A stretch of DNA of 48,565 nucleotides from Candidatus Avimonas caecicola (GTDB lineage: Bacteria > Bacillota > Clostridia > Oscillospirales > Acutalibacteraceae). The stretch lies in contig CAJFTG010000013.1 in the NCBI GenBank assembly GCA_904419875.1, positions 1 through 48,565 on the forward strand, written 5' to 3'. Positions 41,375-48,565 of the stretch are shown here, piece by piece (position 1 is the first letter of the stretch; every line of letters starts with the position of its first letter). The position numbers were made by a program, and so were the translations under genes. The notes under the pieces were generated by a model. That model had not been told where the DNA came from, made no database searches, and worked only from the letters and a program-made list of their open reading frames with translations.

Positions 41375-41893
41375 ATGGCGGGCGGTTTTCCGCTGTATAT
41401 CGATCTGAAGGGCAATAACTGCACCGTGTTCGGCGGCGGCCGCGCAGCGGCGGCCCGCGTCGCTACGCTGCTGGACTTCGGGGCGAAAATCACGGTAATC
41501 AGCCCGGAGCTGTGCGAGGAGCTCCGCCGCCTGGATGAAGAGGGACGCATCCGCTACATCCCCCGCCGCTATTACCGGGGGGATTGCACCTCAAGCTATT
41601 TGTGCGTGGCGGCCACCAATAACGACGCCGTAAATATCGCCATTTCCGACGAATGCAAGGCCAAGTCCATCGCGGTCAACGTGCTCTCCCCCGCCGCTTT
41701 CGGTACCTTCCGCTTTCCCGCGGTGGTGACGCGGGAAGGCCTCACTGTTTCCGTGGCCGGCGATCCGGACCGTCCGGACCAGGCGGCTGTGGACCTGATG
41801 TGCGCGGAGATCGCCCATCGTTTTCCGGAAATGTACGAGGAGGTGCGGCGTCGGAAGGAGGCTCTTCTCCAGGGCGCGCGCCCCGAAGAATGA
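41375..41893 (+). CDS. Precorrin-2 dehydrogenase/sirohydrochlorin ferrochelatase-like protein (CysG-N/Met8 type)
   Basis: A 172-residue NAD-dependent protein that oxidises precorrin-2 to sirohydrochlorin, on the route to siroheme and cobalamin. The N-terminal Rossmann fold reads YIDLKGNNCTVFGGGRAAAA with VATLLDFGAKITVISPE; CVAATNNDAVN and SPAAFGTFRFPAVVTREGLT are family signatures. It is shorter than Met8 and lacks the C-terminal methyltransferase of full CysG. GGGAGGTG is six bases before ATG 41375. No other tetrapyrrole gene is nearby except possibly the phosphatase upstream, so it is an isolated pathway gene. Confidence 0.88.
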   Translation: MAGGFPLYIDLKGNNCTVFGGGRAAAARVATLLDFGAKITVISPELCEELRRLDEEGRIRYIPRRYYRGDCTSSYLCVAATNNDAVNIAISDECKAKSIAVNVLSPAAFGTFRFPAVVTREGLTVSVAGDPDRPDQAAVDLMCAEIAHRFPEMYEEVRRRKEALLQGARPEE

Positions 41894-41925
41894 CCGGCCG
41901 CTTTGCGGGCACCGAAAGGTTCCTC

Positions 41926-41954
41926 TTGACAAAGCGGCGGTTTCGTGCTAATCT
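41926..41954 (+). promoter_or_regulatory. ileS T-box promoter
   Basis: A consensus TTGACA (41926-41931), a 17-bp spacer and TGCTAATCT with the -10 at 41949-41954. The leader begins near 41961. Confidence 0.7.
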
Positions 41955-41995
41955 TCATAATAGCTTATACAGGGAATTAGGAAATCAGTGAATCA

Positions 41996-42250
41996 GGAAT
42001 AAAGGAAAAACGTTGACAGAGACAGTAGGTTTTTACCAAACGTCGCAGCGAGCCGGGGAGGGTGCAAGCCCGGTACCAGTCGGTAGAAACGGAAAATCCC
42101 TCTGGAGTTGCCCGCTGAACACGCATTGGCTGCGTCAGTAGGCGGTGCCGGCTTTCCGCCGTTATCGGAACGCATATGTTGGTATGTCGTAATGGGTGGT
42201 ACAGCGAAGCGCGCCTTCGTCCCGTTTTACGGGGCGGGGCGTTTTTTCAT
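41996..42250 (+). ncRNA. T-box riboswitch (isoleucine) controlling ileS
   Basis: The T-box sequence GGGTGGTACAGCG (42194-42206) pairs with the acceptor end of uncharged tRNA. Stem I carries the AGTA bulge element GACAGTAGG at about 42022 and a specifier loop GGAAAATCCCTCTGGAG with ATC (Ile) at 42096-42098. The terminator is CGCCTTCGTCCCG / CGGGGCGGGGCG followed by TTTTTT (42242-42247). Uncharged tRNA-Ile would stabilise the antiterminator and let ileS be transcribed. Confidence 0.93.
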
Positions 42251-42306
42251 GCAATGACCGGCAATCGTATATTATCGTATATTTAGGAAAGGCAGTGGAA
42301 GCGGCC

Positions 42307-45300
42307 ATGTATAAAAAGGTGTCGACCAATTTGAATTTTGTGGAACGGGAAAAGGAAACGGAGAAATTCTGGCGGGAGCACCGCATTTTTGAGAAAAGCA
42401 TGGAGGAGCGTGAGGGAAGGCCTGCCTACACCTTCTACGACGGCCCGCCGACGGCAAACGGGAAGCCGCACATCGGCCACGTTCTCACCCGCGTAATCAA
42501 GGACATGATCCCGCGTTACAGGACCATGAAAGGCTACATGGTCCCGCGCAAAGCGGGATGGGACACGCACGGTCTGCCGGTCGAGCTGGAGGTGGAAAAG
42601 CTTCTGCACATTAACGGCAAGGAGCAGATCGAGGCCTACGGCCTGGAGCCTTTTATTGAAAAATGCAAGGAAAGCGTATGGAAATACAAGGGGATGTGGG
42701 AGGATTTCTCCCAGACCGTGGGTTTCTGGGCGGATATGGAGCATCCCTATGTCACCTACCATAACGATTTCATTGAATCCGAATGGTGGGCGCTTAAGCA
42801 GATTTGGGAACGCGGTCTGCTGTACAAAGGCTTCAAAATCGTCCCCTACTGCCCCCGCTGCGGCACGCCGCTGTCCAGCCACGAGGTGGCGCAGGGCTAC
42901 AAGGACGTTAAGGAGCGTTCCGCCATCGCCAAATTCAAGGTGAAGGGGCCGCTGGCCGCCGACGGCGACGTGTATATCCTTGCCTGGACCACCACCCCCT
43001 GGACGCTGCCCTCCAACGTTGCCCTGTGCGTTAATCCGACCGAGGAGTACGTCAAGGTCCGCTGCGGTGAGGAAACGTATATTCTGGCCGGCGCCCTGGC
43101 CCCCTCTGTGCTCGGCGGGGAGTATACCGTGCTGGAAACCTACCGCGGGTCCGATTTGGAAAATACGGAATATGAGCCGCTGTTCGATTTTGTCCGCCCG
43201 AAAGAAAAATGCTGGTATGTGGTGTGCGACGCCTATGTCACCCTGACCGACGGCACCGGCGTCGTCCATACCGCCCCCGCCTTCGGTGAGGACGACGCCA
43301 AGGTCGGGCGCCGATACGGCCTCCCCTTCGTCCAGCTGGTGGACGGCAAGGGACAGATGACCGAAGAGACCCTCTGGCCCGGCATGTTCTGCAAGGACGC
43401 GGACAAGGAAGTGCTGAAAAACCTGAAGGAGCGCGGCCTGCTGTTCTCCGCTCCGGTGTTCGAGCACAGCTATCCCTTCTGCTGGCGGTGCGACACCCCC
43501 CTGATCTACTATGCGCGGGAGAGCTGGTTCATCAATATGACCGCCGTCAAGGACGACTTGATCCGCAACAACAACACCGTGAACTGGATGCCCGAAAGCA
43601 TCGGCAAGGGGCGTTTCGGCGACTGGCTGGAAAATGTGCAGGACTGGGGCATCAGCCGGAACCGCTACTGGGGCACGCCGCTGAACATCTGGGTATGCGA
43701 ATGCGGTCATCAGCACGCGGTGGGAAGCATTGCGGAACTCAAGGAGCTTTCGGACAACTGCCCGGACGGTCTCGAACTCCACCGCCCCTATGTGGACGCG
43801 GTCACCATCCGCTGCCCGCAGTGCGGCAAGCCGATGACCCGCACACCGGAGGTGATCGACTGCTGGTTCGATTCCGGTTCCATGCCCTTTGCCCAGCATC
43901 ATTATCCCTTTGAAAACAAGGAGCTGTTCGAGCAGCAGTTCCCCGCCGACTTCATCTCCGAGGCGGTGGACCAGACGCGCGGATGGTTCTACTCCCTGCT
44001 GGCTATTTCCACCCTGCTGTTCAACCGGGCGCCTTATCGCAACGTGATTGTGCTCGGCCACGTGCAGGATGAAAACGGGCAGAAAATGTCCAAATCCAAG
44101 GGAAACGCGGTAGATCCCTTTGAAGCGCTCGCCACTTACGGCGCGGATGCCATCCGCTGGTACTTTTACTCCAATTCCGCCCCCTGGCTGCCCAACCGCT
44201 TCCACGGCAAGGCCGTGCAGGAGGGGCAAAGGAAGTTCCTTTCCACCCTTTGGAATACGTACGCCTTTTTCGTGCTGTACGCCAACATCGACCATTTTGA
44301 CGCCACGCGGTATTCGCTGGACGAGGCGAAGCTCACCGTGATGGATAAATGGCTTCTCAGCCGGCTGAACTCCCTCATTCTGGAGGTGGACGGCGACCTG
44401 AACGATTACAAAATCCCCGAAACCGCCCGCGCCCTGCAGGATTTTGTGGATGAGCTCAGCAACTGGTACGTCCGCCGCGGGCGCGAACGGTATTGGGGCA
44501 AAGGGATGACCGACGACAAGGTCGCCGCCTACATGACCCTGTACACCGCCCTGGTTACCCTGTCCAAGTTGGCCGCTCCGATGATCCCTTTCATGACGGA
44601 GGAAATCTACCGCAACCTTGTCTGCTCGATCGATTCGTCCGCACCGGAAAGCGTGCATCTCTGCGATTTCCCGACCGCGGACGAAAGCCGCATCGACAAA
44701 GCGCTGGAAGAGGATATGCAGGAGGTGCTGCAGGTCGTCACCCTCGGCCGGGCGGCACGGAACACGGCTGGCCTCAAGAACCGCCAGCCGCTCGCCAAGC
44801 TGTTCGTCATGGCGGACCAGCCCTTGGACACCCTGTATCGGGACATCGTAAAAGAAGAATTAAATGTAAAGGATATTGACTTCACGGATGATGTTTCCCA
44901 ATTTACCGTGTATACCTTTAAACCACAGCTCAAGCTGCTTGGCCAGAAGTACGGAAAGCGGTTAGGAGAGATTCGGAGCGCGCTGTCATCTCTGGACGGC
45001 GGGGCGGCGAAACGGGAGTTGGAGCAAAACGGTGTACTGGCCCTCCCCCTTACAGATGGGGAAATTTCCCTTACGCCGGAAGAACTGCTGATCGAAGCGG
45101 CTCCCAAGCCCGGGTTTGCCACCGAAAGCGACCGCGGCGTCACGGTGGTGCTGGATACCACCCTCACCGACGCACTGATTGAGGAAGGTTTCGTGCGCGA
45201 GATCATCAGCAAAATCCAGTCCATGCGAAAAGAGGCCGATTTCAACGTCACCGACCACATCGCCGTTTATCAGACGGGCAGCGAGAAGATCGCCCGCCTG

Positions 45301-45444
45301 CTGACGGACAATCAGGCGGCGATCGCCGGCGACGTGCTGGCCGGGGAATTCCATGTGGCCGAGATGGACGGCTTCACCATGGATTGGGATATCAATGGCG
45401 AAAAGACGACTCTTGGCGTCAAGGTCATCGATGTGACCGATTAA
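42307..45444 (+). CDS. ileS: Isoleucyl-tRNA synthetase, type 2 (eukaryote-like IleRS)
   Basis: A 1045-residue class I synthetase that charges tRNA-Ile. HIGH is at 55-58 in TANGKPHIGHVLTR and KMSKS at 593-597. The CP1 editing domain has TTTPWTLPSNVAL. Zinc-type pairs occur in PYCPRCG, WVCECGHQH and RCPQCGKP. Length and the YDGPPTANGKPHIGH signature point to the IleRS2 group, which tolerates mupirocin better than the E. coli type; resistance is inference. ATG 42307 is chosen from the family start; GTG 42295 is in frame upstream. Expression is under the T-box; a terminator follows at 45511. Confidence 0.95.
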   Translation: MYKKVSTNLNFVEREKETEKFWREHRIFEKSMEEREGRPAYTFYDGPPTANGKPHIGHVLTRVIKDMIPRYRTMKGYMVPRKAGWDTHGLPVELEVEKLLHINGKEQIEAYGLEPFIEKCKESVWKYKGMWEDFSQTVGFWADMEHPYVTYHNDFIESEWWALKQIWERGLLYKGFKIVPYCPRCGTPLSSHEVAQGYKDVKERSAIAKFKVKGPLAADGDVYILAWTTTPWTLPSNVALCVNPTEEYVKVRCGEETYILAGALAPSVLGGEYTVLETYRGSDLENTEYEPLFDFVRPKEKCWYVVCDAYVTLTDGTGVVHTAPAFGEDDAKVGRRYGLPFVQLVDGKGQMTEETLWPGMFCKDADKEVLKNLKERGLLFSAPVFEHSYPFCWRCDTPLIYYARESWFINMTAVKDDLIRNNNTVNWMPESIGKGRFGDWLENVQDWGISRNRYWGTPLNIWVCECGHQHAVGSIAELKELSDNCPDGLELHRPYVDAVTIRCPQCGKPMTRTPEVIDCWFDSGSMPFAQHHYPFENKELFEQQFPADFISEAVDQTRGWFYSLLAISTLLFNRAPYRNVIVLGHVQDENGQKMSKSKGNAVDPFEALATYGADAIRWYFYSNSAPWLPNRFHGKAVQEGQRKFLSTLWNTYAFFVLYANIDHFDATRYSLDEAKLTVMDKWLLSRLNSLILEVDGDLNDYKIPETARALQDFVDELSNWYVRRGRERYWGKGMTDDKVAAYMTLYTALVTLSKLAAPMIPFMTEEIYRNLVCSIDSSAPESVHLCDFPTADESRIDKALEEDMQEVLQVVTLGRAARNTAGLKNRQPLAKLFVMADQPLDTLYRDIVKEELNVKDIDFTDDVSQFTVYTFKPQLKLLGQKYGKRLGEIRSALSSLDGGAAKRELEQNGVLALPLTDGEISLTPEELLIEAAPKPGFATESDRGVTVVLDTTLTDALIEEGFVREIISKIQSMRKEADFNVTDHIAVYQTGSEKIARLLTDNQAAIAGDVLAGEFHVAEMDGFTMDWDINGEKTTLGVKVIDVTD

Positions 45445-45510
45445 TCTATCACTTTCCGGCGGTGCTTTGGGGCGAATACGATGGGAGATTTTTAAGAAGA
45501 ACGCAGCGGA

Positions 45511-45550
45511 AAAACGAGGGCCGGCCCGATTGGGCCGGCCCTCGTTTTTT
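45511..45550. terminator. Bidirectional terminator between ileS and the YdbC-like gene
   Basis: A perfect 17-bp stem AAAACGAGGGCCGGCCC / GGGCCGGCCCTCGTTTT with a GATT loop; T-runs on both strands. Confidence 0.92.
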
Positions 45551-45573
45551 ACTTTCCGGGCATTGCCGTCTGT

Positions 45574-45795
45574 TTACAGGTCCACTTCATTGAGCAGATC
45601 GCGCAGGAGGATGATTTCATCCCCCGACATGGTGACGCCCTTCCCCATTTTGGTATGCTCCGGCGCCCACTCCCGAATATCGTACTTGGGTTCCCGTCCG
45701 TTCCAGCTCACCAGATTCAGTTCCTTGGTCCAGCCGGAGGGAGACTGGGACAACACCCCCAGGCTCTTTACGATTTCGTATTTCAGTTCCGCCAT
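45574..45795 (-). CDS. YdbC-family PC4-like protein
   Basis: A 73-residue protein of the YdbC family, a bacterial relative of the transcriptional coactivator PC4 p15 fold, which binds single-stranded nucleic acid. Signature: LKYEIVKSLGVLS, GWTKELNLVSWNGREPKYDI, REWAPEHTKMGKG and TMSGDEIILLRDLL. ATG 45795 has AAAGGAG eight bases before it; the frame opens three codons earlier. It follows the fumarase beta gene by 69 bp and may share its transcript. Confidence 0.9.
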   Translation of the reverse strand: MAELKYEIVKSLGVLSQSPSGWTKELNLVSWNGREPKYDIREWAPEHTKMGKGVTMSGDEIILLRDLLNEVDL

Positions 45796-45864
45796 GGAAT
45801 ACACTCCTTTTTATCCAGATTTCAGCGAAAAACCCTGGTCCATCGATGCTTTTCCGCTGAGAAT

Positions 45865-46395
45865 TTATTGCGCCTCCTCACGGTGCGCAAACAAACTGCC
45901 TCCGTGGCAGTCGATGGCTACAATCAGGGGAAAATCGCGGATCTCCAGCCGCTTGACGGCCTCACATCCCAAATCCTCAAACGCGATCACTTCACAGGAG
46001 GTCACACTCTGCGCCGCCAGGGCGCCGGCGCCGCCGACCGCGCACAGATACACCGCCCTGTTGCGTCGGATTGCCTCCTCCACTGCCGGCGCGCGCTCCC
46101 CCTTGCCGATGGTGGCGGCCACACCGCGGTCATAAAGCACCGGTGCGTACACATCCATCCGCCCGGAGGTGGTAGGTCCGCAGGAGCCGATCGGCAGTCC
46201 CTCCGGCGCGGGCGTCGCACCGGAATAGTAAATCGCCGCGTTCTCCAGTGGATATGGCAGCGGCTTCCCCTCTTCCAGCAGCCGGAAAATCCGTTTATGC
46301 GCCGCATCACGGGAGGTATAAACGACACCGGAAAGCAGCACCCGGTCGCCGGCGCGCAGCTCGCCCGCCCTTGCCTTCAATTCATCGGTATGCAT
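45865..46395 (-). CDS. Class I fumarase/tartrate dehydratase-type beta subunit, solitary
   Basis: A 176-residue subunit equivalent to the C-terminal half of iron-sulfur fumarases (FumB/TtdB type). It starts with LRAGDRVLLSGVVYTSRDAAHKR, the family signature, and contains GSCGPTTSGRMD, which binds substrate carboxylates. The cluster-binding alpha subunit, normally just upstream, is not here; the upstream gene is a DivIVA-like coiled coil. The enzyme would convert malate and fumarate, or tartrate, only with an alpha subunit encoded elsewhere. Confidence 0.88.
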   Translation of the reverse strand: MHTDELKARAGELRAGDRVLLSGVVYTSRDAAHKRIFRLLEEGKPLPYPLENAAIYYSGATPAPEGLPIGSCGPTTSGRMDVYAPVLYDRGVAATIGKGERAPAVEEAIRRNRAVYLCAVGGAGALAAQSVTSCEVIAFEDLGCEAVKRLEIRDFPLIVAIDCHGGSLFAHREEAQ

Positions 46396-46487
46396 CGAAA
46401 TCGTTCCCGTAATGACCGCCCCTTATTCTATCCCGCAATCAACCGATCGCTTTTTGCCGCTTTGGCATAGACCGCTCTTTGCTGCGC

Positions 46488-47360
46488 TTATGCTTCGTTT
46501 TTCTCTGTATTTGGCTGCAACGCGGATTCCTCCAGCTTTTGCACCAATTCGTCCAGCCGCATGCCGGCGGTCGCGCCCTGGTCAAGAAGCTCCTGACGCG
46601 CCTGATCGGTCTGGGCGCGTGCTTCCCCGAGCCGGGAGGACAGAGAGCCGACGGCGCTTTCCACCGCATTCAGGCAGGCGTCACTGCGCTTATACGCAAT
46701 TTCCAGAAAGCGCTGCCCCATGGAATGAAGCTCCATCACAAAGGCGCCGACATCGCCCGACAAAGCCTCGTACCGGCGGTTGCTCTCCCGCAGCATATCC
46801 CGTTCCCGTTCAGCGGCCTGCCGCCGGACGTCGGCCTCTTCCAGCGCCCGTGCCAAGTCGTCCCTTTCCGAGCGAAGAGCCTCCATCGCCCGTGTTTCTT
46901 CTTCTTCCCGCTCGCGGCTTCTTTCGCAGCGGGCGGTCCATTCCTGCTCCTGACGGCGAAGCCCCGCCAGCTCCTCCTCCAGAGAAGACACCGCGTCGAG
47001 CCGTTTCTGCATTCCCTCAAGCCGGACGTTCATCGCTTCCTTTTCCATGCGGAGAATTTCCGCTTCATCCGAGAGGCGGTGGCACTCGGCCTCCTGCCGG
47101 TGGCTCCGCTCGCTCTGCCGCCGAAGCTCCTCGTTCTGCTGCCGCAGCTCCTCAGCATCCCGCGCCGCCTGCTCATACTGCTGCTTGAGCTCGGCCACAT
47201 ACGCCTCCTGTGCGCTCACCGCCTGGCGCAGCTGCTCCGTCTCCTGGGCGCGTTCCTGCAATTCGGCTTCGTGGCGGGAATTTACGGTATCGATATACGC
47301 GAGTACATCCGCCTTATGAAACCCGCTGAAGCTGGTTCGGAAGCTGCCTTCCTCCGCCAT
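46488..47360 (-). CDS. DivIVA-like coiled-coil protein
   Basis: A 290-residue protein. The N-terminus SFRTSFSGFHKADVLAYIDT with VN resembles the DivIVA membrane-targeting domain. Residues about 25-215 form an almost unbroken Glu/Arg/Gln-rich coiled coil. After a break a second helical part follows (AFVMELHSMGQRFLEIAYKR). DivIVA-type proteins bind curved membrane at cell poles or septa and recruit division or sporulation factors. It is larger than B. subtilis DivIVA (164 residues). ATG 47360 has GGAGG seven bases upstream. A strong promoter lies at 47451-47479. Confidence 0.75.
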   Translation of the reverse strand: MAEEGSFRTSFSGFHKADVLAYIDTVNSRHEAELQERAQETEQLRQAVSAQEAYVAELKQQYEQAARDAEELRQQNEELRRQSERSHRQEAECHRLSDEAEILRMEKEAMNVRLEGMQKRLDAVSSLEEELAGLRRQEQEWTARCERSREREEEETRAMEALRSERDDLARALEEADVRRQAAERERDMLRESNRRYEALSGDVGAFVMELHSMGQRFLEIAYKRSDACLNAVESAVGSLSSRLGEARAQTDQARQELLDQGATAGMRLDELVQKLEESALQPNTEKNEA

Positions 47361-47450
47361 GATCATCCCTCCTGAATGGGCGCCGGAATCGTTTGGGCGC
47401 CCCGTATCGCTGAACAGATGGTAAACCAACAAAGCCAAAGAGCAGTGTTA

Positions 47451-47479
47451 AGTATACCATACGCAAAGAAAAAACTCAA
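47451..47479 (-). promoter_or_regulatory. Promoter of the DivIVA-like gene
   Basis: On the minus strand TTGAGT (47479-47474), a 17-bp spacer and TGGTATACT with the -10 at 47456-47451. Confidence 0.7.
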
Positions 47480-47508
47480 CCGTCCGTTTGAATTTCCCTT
47501 TGCAGGAC

Positions 47509-48150
47509 TGTAAGTGTTACAATGATAAGTGACAAAGAGGGAATAAAAAAGAGCAGCGAATAGGAGCAGCCAGTGTTAAGGCTGCGCTGCTCAGACAAAG
47601 CCGAAAGCAGGCGCCGCCCTATCCGCTATGAATACGATTACACAAACCATGCCGTACAGGCAATCCCTGATTTCCTGCGCAGCCAAACATGGCATCACGA
47701 AAGCCGCCATCCGCTGCCACACCAACCGCCAGTATATCTACCGCTGGCGCCAGCGGTGCGGCGGAACGCTGCAATCCTCGGCTGACCGTTCCCATCGGCC
47801 GCACTCATCCCAACCGACGCCGGCCGGAAGAGATCCAACTCATCAACAATATGCGCCGCAGGAACCCTGCCACCGGTCCGGCGGTATTCTGGGTTAAGCT
47901 CCGGCAGCGTGGATATACCCGATCCATTTCGGGCCTTTACCGGTTCCTGCGATAACGAGGCCAGCTGGCTGTGAAGCTGTCCAATCCCAAGTAAACAGAT
48001 GTCCTATCCCGGTCAGCGCGGGCAGATCGACGTCATGTTGCGGAGCGATTCCCTTATGCCATTGAGTGTAGTATCCAGACGGACAACAGTTCTCAATTCA
48101 CAAGCAGGCTGAACCGTTCCAAAGCCGCCCTATTCCGTACCACATCGCTG
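47509..48150 (+). mobile_element. Decayed insertion sequence with broken DDE transposase (IS481/integrase-core type)
   Basis: A possible left end, TGTAAGTGTTACAATGATAA, starts at 47509, and ATG 47628 opens the transposase: MPYRQSLISCAAKHGITKAA, NRQYIYRWRQRCGGTL and SADRSHRPHSS in one frame. The helix-turn-helix region then continues in another frame as RRPEEIQLINNMRRRNPATG and VFWVKLRQRGYTRSISGLYR. A TAA at about 47953, AVKLSNPK followed by another stop, then QMSYPGQRGQIDVM and AIECSIQTDNSSQFTSRL appear in yet another frame with a large internal deletion. The catalytic core is lost, and no matching right end is found, so it is immobile. Confidence 0.8.
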
Positions 48151-48169
48151 ACTATCCACAACCCGCGTC

Positions 48170-48198
48170 TTGACAAAATGCGGATTCCGTTTTATGGT
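48170..48198 (+). promoter_or_regulatory. Promoter of the recombinase gene
   Basis: A consensus TTGACA (48170-48175), a 17-bp spacer and TATGGT (48193-48198), 75 bp before the ATG. It lies at the edge of the IS remnant. Confidence 0.6.
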
Positions 48199-48273
48199 GT
48201 AAGGGAGGGGCTGCTGGCATCCGGCCGTCCCCCCCTTTCTATATTGAACGGGCCATACGGAGGGAGGCGGCAT

Positions 48274-48565
48274 ATGCGAAAGGAATACTGGGACGAGTGT
48301 TTCCCCCTCTTGGCGGAATTCCTTCGTTACATGGAAGTGGTCAAGGGCCGCTCTGTAGGAACGGTGGAGGAATACTTCGTCGATCTGCGCATCTTTTTTC
48401 GATATATCAAGCGGCTGCGCGGGCTGGTTCCCGCCGCGACGGCGGAGGAGCAAATCCGGATACAGGATGTCGATCTGGAGCTGATCCAAGGCATTACGCT
48501 GCAGGACGTGTACGGCTACCTGAGCTACGCCAAAACGCAAAGACAAAACCGTGACAAGGCCCTGG
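48274..48565 (+). CDS. Tyrosine-type recombinase, N-terminal part (cut by window edge)
   Basis: Begins MRKEYWDECFPLLAEFLRYM and continues GRSVGTVEEYFVDLRIFFRY with IKRLRGLVPA, then DVDLELIQGITLQDVYGYL. This is the SAM-like core-binding domain of XerC/XerD-type recombinases; the catalytic domain lies beyond the window. GGAGGGAGG is upstream of ATG 48274. It may be a chromosome-dimer or housekeeping-type recombinase of Clostridia, since the N-terminus is well formed and the gene has its own promoter, rather than part of the IS. Confidence 0.85.
   Translation, partial: MRKEYWDECFPLLAEFLRYMEVVKGRSVGTVEEYFVDLRIFFRYIKRLRGLVPAATAEEQIRIQDVDLELIQGITLQDVYGYLSYAKTQRQNRDKAL

Noticed and set aside
42050-42085. 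GGGTGCAAGCCCGG resembling part of a cobalamin riboswitch
   Set aside because: It lies inside Stem I of a clear T-box leader, which explains the whole region; the precorrin-2 dehydrogenase gene is upstream, not downstream.
47628-47897. Functional short helix-turn-helix protein
   Set aside because: It is the frameshifted front of a transposase whose remaining parts follow in other frames.

Overview
The window looks like a chromosomal segment of a GC-rich, spore-forming Clostridia bacterium, most likely an Oscillospirales (Ruminococcaceae/Acutalibacteraceae-type) gut or digester anaerobe. The grounds are a T-box leader in front of ileS, RqcH, NrdR, CsoR/CopA/CopZ, a SpoVB-type flippase with a sigma-E-like promoter, a SpoIID-like/peptidoglycan-binding gene set, strong AGGAGG ribosome sites, and sigma-A promoters with extended -10 elements. 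This placement is inference from gene content; no 16S gene is present. I saw no rRNA, tRNA or CRISPR array.

Layout. 1-3.1 kb: two cell-wall amidases around an alpha/beta hydrolase. 3.3-5.0 kb: an AT-richer island with its own strong promoter, a small cysteine-containing exported protein, the C-terminal stump of an ABC permease and an intact ABC ATPase. 5.2-7.8 kb: rqcH and a NIF3-family gene. 8.7-13.6 kb: a three-gene operon of peptidoglycan-binding and SpoIID-like proteins, then a SpoVB-type flippase. 14.0-16.2 kb: an alpha-galactosidase divergent from an AraC regulator. 16.3-24.4 kb: an EF-G-like GTPase with changed catalytic motifs, a membrane protein built like a P-type ATPase without its catalytic motifs, an RlmB/TrmH methyltransferase and two small or uncharacterised genes. 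24.5-31.8 kb: an OGG1-like glycosylase, class II aldolase, a GH25 lipoprotein, an FAD oxidoreductase, nrdR and a sugar isomerase-like protein. 32.4-35.4 kb: a copper operon (copA-csoR-copZ) with two inverted CsoR-type operators on its promoter. 35.5-42 kb: a Gfo/Idh/MocA dehydrogenase, a wrecked methyltransferase, mnmA, a possible wrecked dipeptidase, queA, a histidine phosphatase and a precorrin-2 dehydrogenase. 42-45.4 kb: T-box plus ileS (type 2). 45.5-48.6 kb: YdbC-like protein, a lone fumarase beta subunit, a DivIVA-like coiled coil, a decayed insertion sequence and the start of a tyrosine recombinase.

The observations I find most unusual are the apparent P-type pseudo-ATPase with a 360-residue disordered N-terminus (18663-21422), the partly deleted small-protein/ABC-transporter island (3366-4970), degenerate repeats with 10-bp periodicity in four intergenic spots (about 3061, 5001, 15341 and 18631), and the compact copper control region with a duplicated ribosome-site/start unit before copA.
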